Shown here: piece after piece, positions 33,740 through 43,069 of the stretch | How positions within the stretch are numbered: position 1 is the first letter of the stretch | Layout of the letters: each line of letters begins with the position of its first letter | Assembly: GCA_036501825.1 (NCBI GenBank) | Contig: DASXZP010000015.1 | Coordinates: 6,047 to 70,046 of the forward strand | Length of the DNA: 64,000 bases | Source of the DNA: JAFECT01 sp036501825 | Lineage (GTDB): Bacteria; Pseudomonadota; Alphaproteobacteria; Caulobacterales; Caulobacteraceae | Reading direction: 5' to 3' | Notes under the pieces: model-generated | Database searches by the model: none | Seen by the model: the letters and a program-made list of their open reading frames with translations, nothing else | Told to the model about the DNA's origin: nothing | Made by a program: the position numbers and the translations under genes

Positions 33740-34021
33740 TCAGACCGTCGCGATCTGTGCAAACCCGCGCGACGTGTCCGGGGTCGCCGGTTCCCGCGTC
33801 ACCTGCTCGGGTAAGGCGCCGTCGGGGCCGTGGCTGCAGACACTCTCCAGCCGGTCCAGCGCGTCGGGCTCGCCGATGGCCAGGATCTCGACCGCGCCGT
33901 CACGCCGGTTGCGCACCCAGCCGCGCAGACCGAACCGCCGCGCCTGGCCGATGGTCCACCAGCGATAGCCGACGCCCTGGACGCGGCCGGTCACGATCAA
34001 GCGGGCGGCGGTTTCGCTCAC
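33740..34021 (-). CDS. acyP: Acylphosphatase
   Basis: 93 residues from a GTG at 34021; a longer frame to 34156 adds 45 residues outside the family and overlaps the divergent gene's start region. Acylphosphatases hydrolyse acyl phosphates such as carbamoyl phosphate in the cytoplasm. The catalytic loop is VTGRVQGVGYRWW with the catalytic Arg, and the catalytic Asn is in GWVRNRRDGAVEIL. Length matches the family (~90). No ribosome site is clear before the GTG. Confidence 0.85.
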   Translation of the reverse strand: MSETAARLIVTGRVQGVGYRWWTIGQARRFGLRGWVRNRRDGAVEILAIGEPDALDRLESVCSHGPDGALPEQVTREPATPDTSRGFAQIATV

Positions 34022-34154
34022 GCCGGCGAAATGCGCTCGGGCCGCTTCAGGTTCAAGCGTGGCCGCGCCTGCGCAGCGTAAATCGATGCAAGCCGCCGCG
34101 AACCATCCAGGCGGCCCGGCGGTTGTGAACCGACAAGCCGCGAAAGGCCTCGCC

Positions 34155-34802
34155 ATGAAACTCTATCTCGCCCCCGGCGCCTGCAGCCTCGCCGACCACA
34201 TCGCGCTGCACGAAGCCGGCATGACCTTCAAAAAGGTGATCGTGGATCTGAAGACCAAGCGCACTGAGGACGGGCGCGACTTCATCCAGGTCAATCCAAA
34301 GGGTTATGTGCCGGCGCTCGAGCTGGAGAACGGCGAGGTGCTGACCGAGAACGTCGCGATCATGAGCTTCATCAGCGACCGCGCGCGCCTGGCCGGGCCG
34401 GAGGGCGACCTCGGCCGCTACCGTCTGCTCGAGATGCTGACTTTCATCTCCACCGAGATCCACAAGAAGTTCTCGCCGTTCTTCGATCCCTCCGCCGATC
34501 AGGCGCAGAAGGACAAGGCGGCGCAAACCATCGGAAGGCGGTTCGACTACCTGGCGGGACGCCTGGTCGACGAGTATCTGTTCGGCGACGAGTTCAGCGT
34601 GGCGGACGGCTATCTCTTCACCATGCTGACCTGGGCCAAGGCCAACAAGCTCAACCTTCCCGGTCCGCTCGAACAGTTCTTCGCTCGCATGCTCGACCGC
34701 CCGGCGGTGGCGCAGGCGCTGGAGCACGAAGGCCTGGCGGGCAAGTTCGACGTGACGCCGCGCGATACCGATCAGTTCGAGGCGCGCACGGCGGGGCCGT
34801 AA
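34155..34802 (+). CDS. gst: Glutathione S-transferase
   Basis: 215 residues from ATG 34155. The N-terminal thioredoxin-like domain MKLYLAPGACSLADHIALHE has Cys10 and Ser11, typical of beta-class bacterial GSTs. The cis-Pro motif is NPKGYVPALELENGEVLTENVAIMSFIS, and the all-helical C-terminal domain includes EFSVADGYLFTML. It conjugates glutathione to electrophiles or reduces peroxides. It is divergent from the acylphosphatase gene and convergent with the transporter. Confidence 0.92.
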   Translation: MKLYLAPGACSLADHIALHEAGMTFKKVIVDLKTKRTEDGRDFIQVNPKGYVPALELENGEVLTENVAIMSFISDRARLAGPEGDLGRYRLLEMLTFISTEIHKKFSPFFDPSADQAQKDKAAQTIGRRFDYLAGRLVDEYLFGDEFSVADGYLFTMLTWAKANKLNLPGPLEQFFARMLDRPAVAQALEHEGLAGKFDVTPRDTDQFEARTAGP

Positions 34803-34805
34803 GCC

Positions 34806-36119
34806 TCAGCTTGAGAGTTTGAGGAGGGTCACCGCGAGCAGGACCATGATCGCACCGCCGATGCGGGTGGCGATCTGGGAGAACGGCATCAGGGACATGC
34901 GCTCGGTGGCGGTCAGGATCGCGACGTCGCCGGTGCCGCCCTGGCCCGAGTGGCAGGCGGTGACGATGGCCGCGTCGATCGGGTAGAGCCCGACCAGCTT
35001 GCCGGCGACGAAGCCGGTTGCGACCATCGCCGTGACGGTGACGACGACGGTGATCAGGGTCGGTGCGTTGAACGCTTCGATCAGCTTGTCCCACGGCGTC
35101 AGCGACACGCCGATGGCGAACAGCAGGGGATAGGTCACCGCTGTTCGGAAGAAGCGATAGACCACGTCCGCGCCGCGCTCTAGCCCGGGCGGCACGACGC
35201 GCAACAGTTTCAGCGCGACCGCGGCGACCAGCATGGCGACCGGCGCGGGAAACTTCCACAGGGTCTGGGCGACGGTCCCGGCGAGATAGAGGGTGACCGC
35301 CAGCACCGCCGCGGCGGCGACGATTTCGAGACTTGGCGGCGCGGGCGGTTCGCTCCTGGTCTCGGTTTCGACCGCTTCGACCGGCTGCAGCCGGCCGTTG
35401 CCGGTGAGTTTCGGAAACCGCTTGCCGATCAGGTTGAGGCCGCCGGCCAGCAGGATCGCCGTCAGGCTTCCGAACATCACCACCGGCAAGATCTCGGCGA
35501 ACAGCGCGCCCTGGGCCTGGTGCATGAACGGCGCGTAGCCCATGGAGAGCGGCAGGGCGCCTTCGCCGACGCCGCCGGCCATGATCGGGATCACGATCTT
35601 GTAGAAGGTGTGTTGCAGCCCAAGGCCCAGCGCCCAGCCTGTCACACACCCCGCCGCGGTCGCCACAACCGTACCGGCCGCCAGCGGCACGAAGATCCGC
35701 ACAAAGCCGCCGATCAGCATGCGCCGGTCCATGCCCAGGATCGAGCCCACGATCACACAGGCGATGAACAGATAGAGAAAGTTCGACGACTTGGTGAAGG
35801 CGGTGATCGATACGGTCAGCGGCGCCGGCAGGATGTGTGCATAGACCAGATAGGACGGCAGGAAGGTCGCGATGATCGCCGCCGCGCCGATGCTCGACAG
35901 CAGCGGCAGCCGATTACCGATCTCCGCGCACAGGAAACCGCCGAGCGAAAGCGACGCGATGGCGACCAGGATATCGGCGGGCAGGGCGCCTTGCCCGATC
36001 AGCACCGCGAGGATCGCCACGATGGCCACCGCGACCGGCGCCGGCACGATGCCGATGCGCCAGTCCATGGCGCGCCAGACCAGGGCGGTCAGCCGGTTGG
36101 GAGCGGGCTCGTCGGTCAT
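34806..36119 (-). CDS. 2-hydroxycarboxylate transporter family (CitS-like) symporter
   Basis: 437 residues with about 11 hydrophobic segments. Two re-entrant-loop signatures of the 2-HCT family are present: GGVGEGALPLSMGY in the N-half and CHSGQGGTGDVAIL in the C-half. Known members exchange or symport citrate, malate or lactate with sodium or protons. A charged cytoplasmic loop (residues ~235-260, with PVEAVETETRSE) separates the two halves. It is preceded by a REP-like element at 36137. Confidence 0.9.
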   Translation of the reverse strand: MTDEPAPNRLTALVWRAMDWRIGIVPAPVAVAIVAILAVLIGQGALPADILVAIASLSLGGFLCAEIGNRLPLLSSIGAAAIIATFLPSYLVYAHILPAPLTVSITAFTKSSNFLYLFIACVIVGSILGMDRRMLIGGFVRIFVPLAAGTVVATAAGCVTGWALGLGLQHTFYKIVIPIMAGGVGEGALPLSMGYAPFMHQAQGALFAEILPVVMFGSLTAILLAGGLNLIGKRFPKLTGNGRLQPVEAVETETRSEPPAPPSLEIVAAAAVLAVTLYLAGTVAQTLWKFPAPVAMLVAAVALKLLRVVPPGLERGADVVYRFFRTAVTYPLLFAIGVSLTPWDKLIEAFNAPTLITVVVTVTAMVATGFVAGKLVGLYPIDAAIVTACHSGQGGTGDVAILTATERMSLMPFSQIATRIGGAIMVLLAVTLLKLSS

Positions 36120-36136
36120 GTTTCTCTCTTATCCGT

Positions 36137-36267
36137 CGTCACCCTCGGGCTTGTCCCGAGGGCCCAGGGTCAGGGTTGCACGATCTCGAACCTCGATGGC
36201 AGTGCGCTAACACAATCGGCCAGAGTTTGCGGAACGATGGGCCCTCGGGACAAGCCCGAGGGTGACG
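36137..36267. repeat. REP-like inverted pair
   Basis: Two 29-bp arms (36137-36165 and 36239-36267) are perfect inverted copies separated by 73 bp. Each arm is itself a hairpin: CCCTCGGG, a 5-base loop (CTTGT), CCCGAGGG. The pair lies between divergent genes. Such palindromes of the form GTCACCCTCGGGCTTGTCCC are widespread in alphaproteobacterial intergenic DNA. It could act in transcription or mRNA processing, or be a mobile REP-type unit. Confidence 0.85.
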
Positions 36268-36295
36268 GAAAAGAATTAGGTGCTACCGTCGACCC

Positions 36296-38230
36296 ATGTT
36301 CACCCGCCGCGCCCTCAGCCAGACCCTTGCCGCTCTTGGCTTTGCGGCGGTCGGAACCCGCGTGGCGCGCGCGGCCGGGGAGGGCGGTTACGACACCCGT
36401 CTGACCTCGGACGTCATGGTGCGCATGCGCGATGGGGTGCATCTGGCCACCGACGTCTACCGGCCGGGCAATGCGCCGGAGGGGGCGCGCTTCCCGGTGA
36501 TCCTCGAGCGCACGCCCTACGGCAAGACGGTGGTCAGCCGTTCGGAACTGTCGGTGGCCAACCCCGTGCCCAAGTCGCGCGCCGAGGTCGCCGCCTTCTT
36601 CGTCAGCCGCGGCTACGTGGTCATCTACCAGGACTGCCGCGGACGCTACGGCTCCGAGGGCAAGTTCGTGAAGTATCTGTCCGACGGCGACGACGGGTAC
36701 GACACGTGCCGGTGGCTGCTCGACCAACCCTGGTGCGACGGCTCGATCGGAACCATGGGCCTGTCCTACGCCGCGCATACCCAAGGCGCGCTGGGCTCGG
36801 CCGGGGCGCCGGGCGTGAAGGCGATGTTCCTCGACTCCGGCGGCTTCGCCAACGCCTATCAGGGCGGCATCCGCCAGGGCGGCGCCTTCGAATTGAAACA
36901 GGTCACCTGGGCCGCTTCGGAAGCGCTGCAGAGTCCCGAAGTGATGCACGATCCGAACCGCCTTGCCGCCATGAAGGCGATCGACTTGAAGGCGTGGTTC
37001 AGACGCATGCCGTGGAAACGCGGCGCCTCGCCGCTGACGCCGGCGCCCGAATACGAAGACTACGTCTTCGACCAGTGGGAGCACGGCGTGTTCGACGCCT
37101 ACTGGAAGCAGCTCGGCATCTGGGGCGAGGGGTTTTACGACCAGTACTGCGATGCGGCCATGACGCACATGTCGTCCTGGTACGATCCGTATCCGCGCAC
37201 GGCGACCACCAACTATCTCGGCCTGAAGACGCGCAAAAAGGGACCGGTGCGCCTGATCCTGGGGCCCTGGACGCACGGCGACCGCTCGCTGACCTACGCC
37301 GGTGACGTGGATTTTGGGCCGCAGGCGACGCTCGACGGTCATCTGGCGCCCGATCATCTGACCTTGCGGCTGCGCTGGTTCGACTGCTGGCTGAAGGGCG
37401 AGCGCAACGGCGTCGAGCGCGAGCCGGCGGTGCGCCTGTTCGTGATGGGCGGCGGCTCGGGGCGGAAGAACCAGGCCGGCCGCATGGATCACGGCGGCCG
37501 TTGGCGCAGCGAGGCGGACTGGCCGCCGCCGCATGTGCGCGACACGGCCTTCTATCTGCACCAGGGCGGCACGCTGTCGACCGAGCACAGCCGCGGCGGC
37601 GATCGCCTGACCTTCGTGTTCGACCCCGACCATCCGGTTCCTTCGATCGGCGGCACGATCACCTCGGGCAAACCGATCATGGCCGGCGGCGCCTATGATC
37701 AACGCGAGGGCCCGCGGTTCTTCGGGTCGCACGAGCCCTATCGTCCCTTGTCCGAGCGCCCCGACGTGCTGGTGTTCCAGACCCCGCCGCTGGAACGCGA
37801 CGTGGAGGTCACCGGCCCGGTGGTCGCGCGCCTGTTCGTCAGTTCGGACCGGCCCGACACCGATTTCACCGTCAAGCTCATCGACGTCTATCCGCCGAAC
37901 CAGGACTATCCCGACGGCTTCGCCATGAACCTGACCGACGGCATTCTGCGCGCGCGCTATCGCAAGTCGTGGGAGCAACCGGCGCCGCTGACGCCCGGCG
38001 AGCCGGAGGAGATCGAGATCACCTGCTTCCCGACCTCCAACCTGTTCAAGGCCGGCCACCGCATTCGCATCGACGTGTCGTCAAGCAACTTCCCCCACTT
38101 CGACGTGAACCCCAATACTTATGGGCCCGAGGGCGGCGCGGGACCGCGCCAGGTCGCACGCAACACGCTCTATCTCGACGCGGACCGGCCTTCGCATGTG
38201 ATTCTGCCGGTCTCGACGCTCACAGCCTGA
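36296..38230 (+). CDS. CocE/NonD-family alpha/beta hydrolase
   Basis: 644 residues. A Tat-like signal (MFTRRALSQTLAALGFAAVGTRVARA) directs export. The alpha/beta domain has the nucleophile elbow GLSYAAHTQ (Ser ~161), and a catalytic His in LILGPWTHGDRS. The C-terminal jelly-roll domain (DVEVTGPVVARLFVSSDRPDTDFTVKLIDVYP) is typical of X-Pro dipeptidyl-peptidase/CocE enzymes that hydrolyse esters and peptides. The elbow has Ala-His instead of the common Gly after Tyr. Substrate unknown. Confidence 0.87.
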   Translation: MFTRRALSQTLAALGFAAVGTRVARAAGEGGYDTRLTSDVMVRMRDGVHLATDVYRPGNAPEGARFPVILERTPYGKTVVSRSELSVANPVPKSRAEVAAFFVSRGYVVIYQDCRGRYGSEGKFVKYLSDGDDGYDTCRWLLDQPWCDGSIGTMGLSYAAHTQGALGSAGAPGVKAMFLDSGGFANAYQGGIRQGGAFELKQVTWAASEALQSPEVMHDPNRLAAMKAIDLKAWFRRMPWKRGASPLTPAPEYEDYVFDQWEHGVFDAYWKQLGIWGEGFYDQYCDAAMTHMSSWYDPYPRTATTNYLGLKTRKKGPVRLILGPWTHGDRSLTYAGDVDFGPQATLDGHLAPDHLTLRLRWFDCWLKGERNGVEREPAVRLFVMGGGSGRKNQAGRMDHGGRWRSEADWPPPHVRDTAFYLHQGGTLSTEHSRGGDRLTFVFDPDHPVPSIGGTITSGKPIMAGGAYDQREGPRFFGSHEPYRPLSERPDVLVFQTPPLERDVEVTGPVVARLFVSSDRPDTDFTVKLIDVYPPNQDYPDGFAMNLTDGILRARYRKSWEQPAPLTPGEPEEIEITCFPTSNLFKAGHRIRIDVSSSNFPHFDVNPNTYGPEGGAGPRQVARNTLYLDADRPSHVILPVSTLTA

Positions 38231-38382
38231 GCCATAAGCGGCGCAATTCAAACGCGTTTTTCGCGGAACCGCCCTCAAAGAACGACGTTCCCAACAACCC
38301 GGGGCCCGAAGGTCTCGACGGTCCGCGCGGGCGTTTCGCGCGGCGAGGAATGGCCCTGGCTCCAGGGCGCACGGAGAACGAC

Positions 38383-38733
38383 ATGAGAAAGCTCAACCTC
38401 ACGCTCGCGATGGTTCTGGCCGGCTCGGCCGTCGCGGTCGGCGCTCTTGCGGGCTACGCGACCACCGCGTCGGCGCAACCGTGGGACGCGCGCCACGACG
38501 TGGTGCGCTGTGACGCGGGCAGCGACCGCTGTGTGGTCCTGAACTGCGACCGCGACGATGCGGACTGCGTGCGCATGCGCGTGTTCCATCGCGACGCGGA
38601 GAACGTCTGGCTGCACGACTACGGCTTCGCGCCGGACTATCAGCCGTACACCGTCGACCGTTACACCTATTACGGCGGCTTCCACATTCACTGCGACGCC
38701 GACGGCGACCACTGCCGTCGCGTTCCGGACTGA
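38383..38733 (+). CDS. Small secreted Cys-rich protein
   Basis: 116 residues from ATG 38383. A signal peptide (MRKLNLTLAMVLAGSAVAVGALAGYATTASA) is followed by VVRCDAGSDRCVVLNCDRDDADCVRMRVF and a tail with HIHCDADGDHCRRVPD. Six Cys probably form three disulfides, and Asp-rich loops may bind calcium. No family is recognised. A strong terminator follows 26 bp after the stop. Confidence 0.7.
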   Translation: MRKLNLTLAMVLAGSAVAVGALAGYATTASAQPWDARHDVVRCDAGSDRCVVLNCDRDDADCVRMRVFHRDAENVWLHDYGFAPDYQPYTVDRYTYYGGFHIHCDADGDHCRRVPD

Positions 38734-38758
38734 TCACCCGTCAAGGTCAGTCAATGAC

Positions 38759-38786
38759 GCCCCGCGTGCGAACGCGGGGCGTTTTT
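38759..38786 (+). terminator. Rho-independent terminator
   Basis: A 9-bp stem GCCCCGCGT/ACGCGGGGC with a GCGA loop is followed by GTTTTTG on the plus strand, ending the transcript of the secreted Cys-rich gene. Confidence 0.85.
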
Positions 38787-38804
38787 GTTGCGGTCCAAGA
38801 AGAA

Positions 38805-38828
38805 GGGGCCGGACTTGCGTCCGGCCCC
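38805..38828 (-). terminator. Terminator of the autotransporter gene
   Basis: A 10-bp stem GGGGCCGGAC and its complement with loop TTGC. On the minus strand it is followed by TTCTTCTT, 27 bp after the autotransporter stop. Confidence 0.7.
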
Positions 38829-38854
38829 AGGTGCTCTCGGAGGAACTGTAAGTC

Positions 38855-41800
38855 TTACCAGCGCCAGCGCACGCCCAGGCGGCCGATGAAGCCGTCGATG
38901 TGGCTGCCGAACTCGTCTTCGCCTTTCAGGAAGCCTTCCAGGCCGTTCCAGCTCTTGGTGGTGAAGCCGAAGTCCACCTTGCCGTAGGAGCCCGGATGCT
39001 CGTCCTCGATGGACATGCACGCGCCGGGACAGCCGCCGCCGGTGATCATGGTGAGGCGCGCGTTGTCGTCCCACTCGTCGACCGCATAGATCCCGATATA
39101 GGGCAGGACCGAGCCCCATTCGGAGCCGATGCGGGCGCCGATCGAACCCCTCGCCATGGTGTTGTTGCTGAACGTGAAGTCGGTGTTCAGCCCATGGAAG
39201 TTGGCGTCGTCGAGATGGGTGGACGTCCAGGCGGCGTCGGCGACCGGCTCAATGTACAGGCCGTGACCGCCGAAGCGGAAGCCCGCCTCGCCCTTCACGC
39301 CCCAGGTGTTGCCGTTGAAGGTCTCATACGCCGGCACCGTCGGCATGTTGGACTTCAGGTCGTACCAGTCGCCCTTCAACAGGCCGTTGACGAAGAAGTG
39401 GCCTGAGGTGAAGCCGGTGTAGGCGCCGAAGTTCCAGCCGGTCATGTCGAGCGAGTTACGATCGAAGTGGAAGATCGTGTTCTGCTCGAGGAAGCCGCCG
39501 GTGAAGCCCCACAGCCAGCCGCCGTGCAAGGTGTCGGCGCCCATCTGGAAGCCGCGCCAGTCGGTGTCGGTGCGCAGGTTCGGCGTGAAGGTGAAGCCCT
39601 GGACCGTGAAGGTCTGGTTGTTGGTCCCCAGACGCTCGCCGCCGATCTGGGCCTGGGACCACATTTCCCAGCCTTCGCCGCGCGTCGGCGTATCCGAACC
39701 CCACATGGAGTCGCGGATTTCCTGTTCGCGCGCCGACCAGGCGTCGCCCGTCCGCCGCCAGAAGCCTTCCGCCATCTCCGGAACCTTCAGGAACTCGAAG
39801 GCCGGCTGGCCGGGCAGACCGACCAGGTTCCAGGTGGTGGTGGCGGAGTTGAACGACAGGCCGTAGTCGACAAAGCCGTCGTGGATCGGCGCCATGACGA
39901 AGGCGCCCGCCGAACCGGACGTCGCCTGCACCACCGGCACGCCCACGAAGTTCAGCGCGGGCGGACCGCCGACGTTGTTGACGATTACCTGGGTGGTGCC
40001 CGCCGCCGGACCGATGATCAGCTCATCCGCCGACAGAGCGCTGCTCAGCGAAGCATCGACGGCCAGGGTCGAGTTGACCGAACCGGTAAACGTCGTGCCG
40101 GGCAGATCGAACACGTCGCCGGTGTGGCCGTTGCGCAGATCGACCAGACCTTCGTTGTTGAAGGCCGCGAGACCGTTCCACACCACGGTGGTCGCGCTGC
40201 TGGAGAACGGAGCGACGTGCACCGTGCCGCCGGGGCCGTTGTTGAACACGTTGTTTCCGGCCGGCCCGAAGTACGAGTTGCCGTAGGCGTTCCACGTGTC
40301 GAAGTTGTTGACCGTGTTGTTGCTGGTGGCCAGGTAGGCAAAGCCGTCGATGATCCCGGAGTTGTTGATCACCGTAGAGCCGCCGCCGTAGGTCCCGATG
40401 GCGTAACCGCCGCCGCCGCGGATCACTGCGCCGACGCCGTTGTTGATCGTCACGCCGTCTGCCGAATAGACCACGACGCCGCCTTCAGAGCCGTAGGTCG
40501 AGCCGCTGTTGTTCACGGTCGCATAGCCGGCCGAGTGCACGTGCACGCCCACGCCGTATTCGGAGTAGACGTAGCCGCCGCTGTTCACGGTCACGTTCCC
40601 CGCGGCGACGGTTATCGCATCGATCGCGTCCGAGCCCAGACCATAGGCCTCGGTGTCGCCGGTCGTGGTGACCGAAACGTTGCCCGTGCCGGTGATCGCA
40701 AAGATCGCCGCGGAGTCGTTGCCGTAGGTGAAGCTGCTGCCGCTGGTGACGCTCACGTCCCCGGTCAGGGCCGCGGCGAGGACGCCCGGCGACAGATAGC
40801 CGTGCGTCTCGACGAAGTTGCTGGTCACCGACACGTTGCCGGCGTAGGTCGCCGCCACCACGCCCGGCGAATAGTTGCCGTAGGTGCGCACCGTACCGCT
40901 GTTCACCGATACGTTGCCGTCATAGGCGAGGGCCACGACACCGGGCGAAATGTCGCCGTGGGTGCCGACATAGCCGCTGGTCACCGACACATCGCCGTAC
41001 TTGGTCATGGCGATCACGCCCGGCGCGTAGTGACCGTAGGTCACCACCGTGCCGCTGTTGACGTTCACGTCGCCGGTGTAGGCGGTAGCGTCGATGCCGA
41101 ACGAGTAGTTGCCATGGGTGACGACGATGCCGCTGGTGACGCTGACGTTGCCCTGGTACGCGTAGGCGTTGATGCCGTTGGCGTCATCGCCGCTGGTGAT
41201 CACGGTGTGCGAGACGACCGTGGTCGGTCCGTACCCTGAACTGGCGTCGATGCCGGTCGATCCGACGCCTGTCGTCTCGACGTAACCCTCGTTGTGCACA
41301 TAGGCGCTGTGGTTGCCGTAGACGCTGATCGCGTCGGAATCGTTGCCCTCGGTGCGCACGTATGAGGTCACGACCGAGGCGTTGCCGTAATCCGAGTCGG
41401 CGTTGATCCCGACGGAGTCCGCGCCGGTGGTGATGGTGCTGACCGCGACCACGCTGGCGCCGTACCGGCCGTACACGTCGATGCCGCTAGAACCGTTGCC
41501 GGACGTCGAGACGTCGTTGGAAACGACCGAGGCGTTGCCGTCGTAGGAATTCGCGTAGATGCCGCGGGAGTCGTCACCAGTGGTGGTCACGTAACCGGTG
41601 TTGAGCGCGACATTGTACTTGCCACGGGCGAACACGGCCGACGCATCATAGCCGCTGGTGGTCACATGCGACACCGACAGCGCCACGTTGCCGTTTTCGG
41701 CGGTCTCGTAGATGCCGACGCCGTAGTCCCCGGTGGTCGTTATCGAGCCTGCGGTGATGGAGACATCGCCGCCCGTGCTGTGGGCCGTGATGCCGTAGGC

Positions 41801-43069
41801 GAAGGTGCCCGAGACCACGACGTTGCCGGCGGTCACTGACACGTCACCGGGGCCGACGGCCCGGATGCCGACACCCTGGTCGCCATAGGTGCCGACGCCG
41901 CTGCTGTTCGACGTCACATTGCCGACGTTGACCGTGACCGTGCCGGTTTCGCTGTAGGCATAGACGCCTACAGCCTTGTTTCCGGACGCGTAGATCGAGC
42001 CGGAGCCAGAGACCGAGGTGTTGCCCGTCGCGTTCGCATATACGCCGACGGCATAGCCGGTGGCGCTGGTCGCCGAGATGTTCCCGACCGTCACATTGAG
42101 GTCGCCGCCCGCAAAGGCGTTCACGCCGGCCGCTTCGCCGCTCTGAGCGCTAACCGTGGTCGTACCGGTGTTGATGATAGTTACGTCGCCCGTGCCGCTC
42201 GCTAGAACGCCGTAGGCGTTGCCGGTCCCCGTGGAGGTAACCGTCATGTTGCCGGAGTTGTTGATGTAGACATCGTCTGCGGTAACGGCCACCGAGGTGT
42301 TCCGGATGCCGTAGGCGCTGCCAGCGGCCGTGATGGACATGTCGCCAGAGTTGAAGATCGTGACGTCACCGCCCGCCGTAGCCCCATAGATGCCGACTGC
42401 GTACCCAACAGTGTTGGTTACGTTGAGGGCGCCGGAGTTGTTGACATAAACGTCGCCTCCGCCGAGCGCACCCGCGACGATTGCTGCGGCGTAGTCGCTG
42501 AAAAGCTCGTCCTTTACGGTGATGTTGCCGGTGTTGACGACGGACGCATCGCCCGACCCTTGGGCGATCGCCGTCAAGCCGCGCCCGTAGGCGCTGACAT
42601 CGGCGCCGTTGGTCACTGCCGCGTCACCCGTTCCTGAGGTCACGGCGTACACGCCGTTCAGGCTCGAGGTGATTGTGTCGCCCGATGCGGTGGTGATGCT
42701 GACATCATAGTTCGTGGCGCCTTGGGCGACCACGCCATCGTTCGTCGTCGTGGTTACAACCACGCCCGAGTCCAGGACGACGGAGAGGTTGTTCAGCCCG
42801 CCTTCGATGTAGGTGATGCCGCCCGGATAGGTGTTGCCCGCACTGGTGCAGGTGGCGGTGTCGGTGCCGGCGCTGTTGACGACCGCGCCGCATTCGTTGG
42901 CCGCCCAGGCCGCGTTCGGCGCGCCGAGCGCGACGACGGCAATGGAGCAACCGAGCGCGGTGCCGAGGAGCAGCGCGGTGCGAGGCAGGCGCTTACGCGT
43001 GCCCGCAAGTTCAGATGCCGTGAAAGAGCCGGTCCGGCCGAGGGCCGCCGTGGAGACAGAGTTTGACAA
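38855..43069 (-). CDS. Autotransporter with beta-helical repeat passenger
   Basis: 1404 residues. A long signal region (basic RKRLPRTALL, then hydrophobic LGTALGCSIAVVALG, cut near AAWA, residue ~57) starts the protein. The passenger is almost Cys-free, rich in Gly, Thr, Asn, Val and Ser, with repeating strands like GDVSVTSG and NVSVTSG typical of right-handed beta helices; the central part has regular 26-residue repeats. The last ~270 residues form the translocator barrel, ending FIGRLGVRWRW with a C-terminal aromatic. It should export its passenger through the outer membrane to the surface; adhesin-like roles are typical. The promoter lies in the 429-bp region 43070-43498. Confidence 0.92.
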   Translation of the reverse strand: MSNSVSTAALGRTGSFTASELAGTRKRLPRTALLLGTALGCSIAVVALGAPNAAWAANECGAVVNSAGTDTATCTSAGNTYPGGITYIEGGLNNLSVVLDSGVVVTTTTNDGVVAQGATNYDVSITTASGDTITSSLNGVYAVTSGTGDAAVTNGADVSAYGRGLTAIAQGSGDASVVNTGNITVKDELFSDYAAAIVAGALGGGDVYVNNSGALNVTNTVGYAVGIYGATAGGDVTIFNSGDMSITAAGSAYGIRNTSVAVTADDVYINNSGNMTVTSTGTGNAYGVLASGTGDVTIINTGTTTVSAQSGEAAGVNAFAGGDLNVTVGNISATSATGYAVGVYANATGNTSVSGSGSIYASGNKAVGVYAYSETGTVTVNVGNVTSNSSGVGTYGDQGVGIRAVGPGDVSVTAGNVVVSGTFAYGITAHSTGGDVSITAGSITTTGDYGVGIYETAENGNVALSVSHVTTSGYDASAVFARGKYNVALNTGYVTTTGDDSRGIYANSYDGNASVVSNDVSTSGNGSSGIDVYGRYGASVVAVSTITTGADSVGINADSDYGNASVVTSYVRTEGNDSDAISVYGNHSAYVHNEGYVETTGVGSTGIDASSGYGPTTVVSHTVITSGDDANGINAYAYQGNVSVTSGIVVTHGNYSFGIDATAYTGDVNVNSGTVVTYGHYAPGVIAMTKYGDVSVTSGYVGTHGDISPGVVALAYDGNVSVNSGTVRTYGNYSPGVVAATYAGNVSVTSNFVETHGYLSPGVLAAALTGDVSVTSGSSFTYGNDSAAIFAITGTGNVSVTTTGDTEAYGLGSDAIDAITVAAGNVTVNSGGYVYSEYGVGVHVHSAGYATVNNSGSTYGSEGGVVVYSADGVTINNGVGAVIRGGGGYAIGTYGGGSTVINNSGIIDGFAYLATSNNTVNNFDTWNAYGNSYFGPAGNNVFNNGPGGTVHVAPFSSSATTVVWNGLAAFNNEGLVDLRNGHTGDVFDLPGTTFTGSVNSTLAVDASLSSALSADELIIGPAAGTTQVIVNNVGGPPALNFVGVPVVQATSGSAGAFVMAPIHDGFVDYGLSFNSATTTWNLVGLPGQPAFEFLKVPEMAEGFWRRTGDAWSAREQEIRDSMWGSDTPTRGEGWEMWSQAQIGGERLGTNNQTFTVQGFTFTPNLRTDTDWRGFQMGADTLHGGWLWGFTGGFLEQNTIFHFDRNSLDMTGWNFGAYTGFTSGHFFVNGLLKGDWYDLKSNMPTVPAYETFNGNTWGVKGEAGFRFGGHGLYIEPVADAAWTSTHLDDANFHGLNTDFTFSNNTMARGSIGARIGSEWGSVLPYIGIYAVDEWDDNARLTMITGGGCPGACMSIEDEHPGSYGKVDFGFTTKSWNGLEGFLKGEDEFGSHIDGFIGRLGVRWRW
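40675..41692 (-). repeat. 13 tandem 26-residue (78-bp) repeats in the passenger
   Basis: The segment reads as about 13 consecutive 26-residue units. A strand (VSVTSG or NVSVNSG) is followed by V-x-T-x-G-x-x-S-x-G-(V/I)-x-A and a turn with Y-x-G-(N/D). Period is constant over 1 kb. This is the pattern of a beta-helix with one rung per unit and makes copy-number change by slippage plausible. Confidence 0.75.

Noticed and set aside
36170..38059. 629-residue open frame antisense to the CocE-type gene
   Set aside because: His/Arg/Ala-rich shadow of the Tat-exported hydrolase; no ribosome site or domain.
39467..41239. 590-residue frame antisense to the autotransporter
   Set aside because: Low-complexity shadow created by the repeats on the other strand.
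40675..41692. Possible CRISPR array because of regular repeats
   Set aside because: 78-bp period is fully coding, units are degenerate and no spacers exist.
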